Below, piece by piece: positions 6,664-8,476 of a stretch of 8,476 bases of DNA. Source of the DNA: Clostridiaceae bacterium (GTDB taxonomy: Bacteria; Bacillota; Clostridia; Oscillospirales; Acutalibacteraceae); assembly GCA_904501685.1 (NCBI GenBank), contig CAJGBX010000056.1:1-8476 (forward strand), given 5' to 3'. Position numbers and translations under genes: made by a program. Numbering within the stretch: position 1 is the first letter of the stretch; the number at the start of each line of letters is the position of its first letter. The notes beneath the pieces were generated by a model. That model was given only the letters and a program-made list of their open reading frames with translations, was not told the origin of the DNA and made no database searches.

Positions 6664-7149
6664 ATGAAAAAATTTTTCTCAGATTTTAAGGCGTTCATAA
6701 GCAAGGGTAACATCCTTGATATGGCAGTCGGTGTTGTAGTCGGCGGTGCTTTCAGTAAAATCGTATCTTCTTTGGTTGCAGATATCATCAACCCGCTTGT
6801 CGGTCTTGCTACCGGAAGTGTTCAGCTGTCGGATATGAAATTGATTCTTCAGGACAAGATTGCAACAATCGGTGCAGACGGCAAAGAGGTTATTGAGCAG
6901 GCCGAAATTGCACTTAAATACGGTAACTTTTTACAAATGATTATTGACTTCCTTATCATTGCCTTCTCAATTTTCGTTGTTTTGAAAATTATGATGAACG
7001 CACAGAAGAAGCTTGAGTTTTTGAAGAAGAAGGAAGCCGTTGTAGAGGTACCGCAAGAGCCGACCACAAAGGTATGTCCCTTCTGCCAGAGTGAAATTTC
7101 CATAAAGGCAACTAAGTGCCCTCACTGCACCTCAGAGCTTAAGGATTAA
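6664..7149 (+). CDS. mscL: Large-conductance mechanosensitive channel with C-terminal zinc ribbon
   Basis: MscL opens under membrane tension and releases solutes on osmotic downshock. Seen here: amphipathic N-terminus KKFFSDFKAFISKGN, pore helix TM1 about 16-45 (DMAVGVVVGGAFSKIVSSLV, then INPL), a short periplasmic loop, and TM2 about 88-112 beginning YGNFLQMIIDF. The chosen ATG (161 aa) sits 5 nt past AGAGGTGG (6651-6658). The in-frame GTG at 6655 lies inside that SD and is unlikely to start translation. Compared with the 136-aa E. coli protein there is an extra tail: after the basic helix KKLEFLKKK comes a Pro/Glu linker and a four-cysteine ribbon, CPFC (138-141) and CPHC (152-155). It lies 20 nt after hemW with no terminator between, so it is probably in the same operon. 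Confidence 0.95.
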   Translation: MKKFFSDFKAFISKGNILDMAVGVVVGGAFSKIVSSLVADIINPLVGLATGSVQLSDMKLILQDKIATIGADGKEVIEQAEIALKYGNFLQMIIDFLIIAFSIFVVLKIMMNAQKKLEFLKKKEAVVEVPQEPTTKVCPFCQSEISIKATKCPHCTSELKD

Positions 7150-7160
7150 TTATTTTCAAA

Positions 7161-7790
7161 ATGCAGTTGGATTTTTCTAAATTATTTTTCAAAATAAAGA
7201 CCGAGCTGACGCTTAAAAGAATTATCTTTATAATCGTCGGCTCGGCGATTTTTACCTTTGGTATACATAATATACACAGCCGTTCCGACATTACAGAGGG
7301 CGGAGTTATTGGATTAATGCTTCTGATTGGGCATTGGACCGGTCTGTCCCCTGCTTTTGTCACACCGATTCTGGATGCAATATGCTACTTGTTGGCATTT
7401 AAGTTTTTAGGCGGCGGATTTATTATCATTTCAGCATTTTCGACTGTCGCAATTTCTCTGTTTTATAAGCTGTGGGAGCTGCTGCCCTTTATGCTGCCCG
7501 ATTTGAGCGGCTTACCGTCGTTGGCGGCAGTTTCAGGTGCATGTTTTGTAGGCCTCGGCGTGGGACTTATAATCCGTCACGGCGGTTCAAGCAGCGGTGA
7601 CGATGCACTGGCCTTGACTATTTCGAAAGTAACCAAATGTAAGCTTTCATTTGCATATATGTTGACCGATTTTACGGTTTTATCCCTGTCTTTAACCTAT
7701 ATTCCTATAAAGCACATTGCGTTTTCACTTGTCACGGTAACCCTATCATCTTTATTGATTGAGGTAATACAGAAATTTAAATTAAAATAA
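7161..7790 (+). CDS. YitT-family integral membrane protein lacking the DUF2179 domain
   Basis: A 209-aa hydrophobic protein with about six membrane segments (roughly 20-38, 45-61, 64-83, 86-106, 120-138, 163-180, with 185-202 also hydrophobic). The family motifs of the YitT membrane region are clear. The ITEGGVIGL segment (44-52) follows the first helix, a second helix leads into AFKFLGGGF (79-87), and RHGGSSSGDDALAL (139-152) corresponds to the GG(S/T)xGGxD motif. Full-length YitT proteins carry a soluble C-terminal DUF2179 domain. It is absent here, and the protein ends shortly after the last helix with KFKLK. Function of the family is not established; a transporter-like role is only a guess. 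The start is ATG 7161. A weak AAGGA (7141-7145) overlaps the mscL end at long spacing, so coupling to mscL is possible. No terminator follows. Confidence 0.83.
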   Translation: MQLDFSKLFFKIKTELTLKRIIFIIVGSAIFTFGIHNIHSRSDITEGGVIGLMLLIGHWTGLSPAFVTPILDAICYLLAFKFLGGGFIIISAFSTVAISLFYKLWELLPFMLPDLSGLPSLAAVSGACFVGLGVGLIIRHGGSSSGDDALALTISKVTKCKLSFAYMLTDFTVLSLSLTYIPIKHIAFSLVTVTLSSLLIEVIQKFKLK

Positions 7791-7816
7791 TTACCTGTAA
7801 TAAAACGAAAAAAGGG

Positions 7817-7845
7817 TTGACAACTGTCTTGGGTTGTGTTAAAAT
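7817..7845 (+). promoter_or_regulatory. Strong SigA promoter of the tRNA-Ser pair
   Basis: TTGACA (7817-7822), a 17-nt spacer, then TAAAAT (7840-7845) with an extended -10 TG at 7837-7838. The start point would be near 7852, about 47 nt upstream of the first tRNA. Near-consensus boxes are typical for stable-RNA genes. Confidence 0.87.
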
Positions 7846-7898
7846 CTTTAAGCGTCAGGAAGGAAGGCACTATAAGGTCCGGTACTTCGACGTGATAC
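7846..7898 (+). other. 5' leader of the tRNA-Ser transcript, complementary to the tRNA
   Basis: A purine-rich leader preceding the mature tRNA end, to be removed by RNase P. Its last 15 nt can pair with the tRNA's own 5' part. ACTTC (7884-7888) pairs with GAAGT (7910-7914), and GATAC (7894-7898) pairs with GTATC (7905-7909), with GACGT bulged. GCGTC at 7852-7856 can also pair with GACGT at 7889-7893. No known ncRNA family is recognised. Confidence 0.45.
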
Positions 7899-7987
7899 GG
7901 AGAGGTATCGAAGTGGTCATAACGAGGCGGTCTTGAAAACCGTTTGGGGGCAACCCCACAAGGGTTCGAATCCCTTCCTCTCCGCCA
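7899..7987 (+). tRNA. tRNA-Ser (anticodon UGA)
   Basis: An 89-nt cloverleaf with a long variable arm, as in class II tRNAs. Acceptor GGAGAGG (7899-7905) pairs with CCTCTCC (7977-7983), followed by discriminator G and an encoded CCA (7985-7987). The anticodon stem GCGGT/ACCGT encloses loop CTTGAAA, so the anticodon is TGA, reading UCA and related serine codons. The variable arm contains GGGG/CCCC, and the T arm is AAGGG-TTCGAAT-CCCTT. It is the first RNA in the transcript, 53 nt after the -10 box. Confidence 0.96.
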
Positions 7988-7993
7988 GTTAAG

Positions 7994-8017
7994 ATTTTAT
8001 CTGCTTTGCAGTAAAAT
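7994..8017 (+). other. Spacer hairpin between the two tRNAs
   Basis: ATTTTA plus CTGC (7994-8004, one bulged T) pairs with GCAG plus TAAAAT (8008-8017) around a TTT loop, giving 10 pairs. The stem is AT-rich with no clear U-tract, so it is likelier a processing or spacer structure than a terminator. Confidence 0.45.
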
Positions 8018-8045
8018 AAATATAAAAAATTAAGTTCAACAATTT

Positions 8046-8136
8046 GGAGTAGTACTCAAGTTGGTGAAGAGGTACCCCTGCTAAGGGTATAGGTCGGGTA
8101 ACCGGCGCAAGAGTTCAAATCTCTTCTACTCCGCCA
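8046..8136 (+). tRNA. tRNA-Ser (anticodon GCU)
   Basis: A 91-nt class II tRNA. Acceptor GGAGTAG (8046-8052) pairs with CTACTCC (8126-8132), then G and an encoded CCA (8134-8136). The anticodon stem TACCC/GGGTA encloses CTGCTAA, so the anticodon is GCT, reading AGC and AGU. The variable arm GTCGG-GTAA-CCGGC is prominent and the T arm is AAGAG-TTCAAAT-CTCTT. With the upstream UGA isoacceptor it covers two of the serine codon boxes. Both share the promoter at 7817 and the terminator at 8138. Confidence 0.96.
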
Positions 8137-8137
8137 A

Positions 8138-8179
8138 AGAGAAACGACAATTTTCGACAGAAGATTGTCGTTTCTTTTT
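8138..8179 (+). terminator. Terminator of the tRNA-Ser operon
   Basis: AGAAACGACAAT (8140-8151) pairs perfectly with ATTGTCGTTTCT (8164-8175) around a 12-nt loop, and the stem can extend outward through A/U pairs. A TTTT tract follows (8176-8179). It starts directly after the CCA of the second tRNA. Confidence 0.9.
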
Positions 8180-8233
8180 GTTCTTTTCACTATTCTCTTT
8201 TCGTTCTTCTCTCTTCTCTAAAATTGTCGTTTC
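8141..8233. repeat. 14-bp perfect inverted repeat around the tRNA terminator
   Basis: GAAACGACAATTTT (8141-8154) recurs in exact inverted form, AAAATTGTCGTTTC (8220-8233). Its inner 11 bases also pair with the local terminator arm at 8164-8174, so the same word occurs three times within 93 bp. The spacer is almost pure pyrimidine. No target-site duplication is evident at the edges. Confidence 0.7.
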
Positions 8234-8257
8234 CAGATAAAAGATAAGAGTGAAAAG
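8183..8257. repeat. 12-bp imperfect inverted repeat in polypurine/polypyrimidine tract
   Basis: CTTTTCACTATT (8183-8194) matches the inverse complement of AAGAGTGAAAAG (8246-8257) at 11 of 12 positions. It crosses the 14-bp repeat, so the two pairings cannot nest. Confidence 0.55.
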
Positions 8258-8321
8258 TGAAGAGAAAAGGTATCTTTGCTTCGCAAAGCATTGAATTAAA
8301 GAACGAATTATGATATGCTTG

Positions 8322-8330
8322 TGCTACAAT
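8322..8330 (+). promoter_or_regulatory. Possible extended -10 promoter for the truncated regulator
   Basis: TGCTACAAT gives an extended -10 box (TG at 8322-8323, TACAAT at 8325-8330) with no good -35 at normal distance. A start near 8337 would give a leader of about 100 nt containing the fold at 8392-8430. A second -10, TATAAT at 8407-8412, has only a poor -35 (TAGATT, 17 nt away). Confidence 0.4.
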
Positions 8331-8391
8331 AGGGACAAAAAATGTTTCTATATTGCGTTGCAAGTGATTCAATAAATTTAGTATAGATTGA

Positions 8392-8430
8392 ACTCCTTGA
8401 TTGTTATATAATAAAATCAAAGAAAGGAGT
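8392..8430 (+). promoter_or_regulatory. Inverted repeat over TATAAT box and SD of the truncated regulator
   Basis: ACTCC-TTGATT (8392-8402) is matched by AATCAA (8415-8420) and GGAGT (8426-8430), 11 pairs with a 5-nt bulge on the right side. The TATAAT at 8407-8412 is in the loop and the right arm contains the ribosome binding site. It could be an operator if the start is downstream, or an SD-hiding hairpin if the transcript starts upstream. Confidence 0.45.
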
Positions 8431-8437
8431 GTTCATA

Positions 8438-8476
8438 ATGGTAAATGAAATTTTAGGTGCTAATATAAGAAAATAC
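8438..8476 (+). CDS. Start of a probable XRE-family HTH regulator, 3' end outside window
   Basis: ATG 8438-8440 lies 8 nt after AAAGGAG (8423-8429) and opens a frame of 13 codons, MVNEILGANIRKY, that runs off the window. The pattern LGxNIRKYR is the usual beginning of Cro/C1-type helix-turn-helix proteins, just before the HTH itself. Such genes often repress their own promoter and often lie in mobile elements or toxin-antitoxin loci. The visible part is too short to prove the family, but start, SD and opening sequence agree. Confidence 0.6.
   Translation, partial: MVNEILGANIRKY

Larger units (their letters stand above)
8137..8437. other. About 300-bp AT-rich intergenic region after the tRNAs
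   Basis: No convincing gene is seen. The left part holds the terminator and a polypyrimidine tract (about 8170-8220) that turns into a polypurine tract (8234-8270). A small hairpin, CTTTGC-TTC-GCAAAG (8274-8288), lies in the middle. The right part holds promoter-like boxes and the ribosome binding site of the truncated regulator. Base composition is clearly more AT-rich than that of the coding neighbours. Confidence 0.6.

Noticed and set aside
7791..7816. A terminator after the yitT-like gene (TTAC-CTG-TAA region).
   Set aside because: The possible stem is only about 3-4 pairs without a proper U-tract, so I cannot support a terminator there.
7852..7880. The leader contains GTCAGG, GGAAGGAAGG and GGTCCGG, recalling the SRP RNA (4.5S/ffs) core.
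   Set aside because: The elements are in the wrong order and the UCC-GGAA-GGA apical hairpin cannot form. Only about 47 nt lie between promoter and tRNA, too short for the roughly 95-nt small SRP RNA.
8138..8270. CRISPR-like repetition after the tRNAs.
   Set aside because: The repeated word is mostly in inverted orientation with irregular spacing and no spacer-like unique units, so it is not a CRISPR array.
8190..8420. A 76-codon open frame on the minus strand in the last intergenic region.
   Set aside because: No ribosome binding site, a composition that follows the AT-rich polypurine tract, no recognisable motif, and it lies over the promoter and leader of the rightward regulator.

Overview
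The window looks like a chromosomal stretch from a low-to-mid GC Firmicute of class Clostridia, probably an Oscillospirales/Ruminococcaceae-like gut anaerobe. The reasons are the rpsF-ssb-rpsR operon, a DnaD-type protein paired with a DnaC-like helicase loader, PduL as the phosphotransacylase, strong AGGAGG ribosome binding sites, and SigA promoters close to consensus. The taxon is an inference; no species can be named from the sequence alone.

Left part (1-2823): a 5'-truncated DnaD-domain gene and a DnaC-like ATPase gene run rightward and end at a perfect 17-bp hairpin that probably terminates in both directions. Facing them is the leftward rpsF-ssb-rpsR operon (ribosomal S6, single-strand binding protein, ribosomal S18). 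It has a consensus promoter and an 85-nt leader able to fold over the rpsF Shine-Dalgarno. Replication-restart and ssDNA-binding functions thus sit back to back with ribosomal protein genes.

Middle part (2792-7790): a large leftward gene encodes a three-helix membrane protein with an extracytoplasmic PQQ-like beta-propeller, with its own promoter and terminator. Divergent from it is a probable rightward operon pduL-hemW-mscL-yitT: phosphate acyltransferase, radical-SAM heme chaperone, mechanosensitive channel with an added zinc ribbon, and a YitT-type membrane protein. hemW starts at a TTG directly after the pduL stop codon, in the same frame.

Right part (7791-8476): a consensus promoter drives two serine tRNAs (UGA, then GCU), ended by a strong terminator. 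After it comes about 300 bp of AT-rich, repeat-laden, polypurine/polypyrimidine intergenic DNA, then the first 13 codons of a probable XRE-family regulator cut off by the window end. This right edge looks like accessory DNA and may be the border of an element beside a tRNA-Ser gene, though no integrase or att duplication is visible.

I found no complete undescribed multi-gene system. The most interesting signals are the SD-sequestering rpsF leader, the zinc-ribbon MscL, the tRNA leader complementary to its own tRNA, the stop/start junction of pduL and hemW, and the inverted-repeat cluster after the tRNAs.
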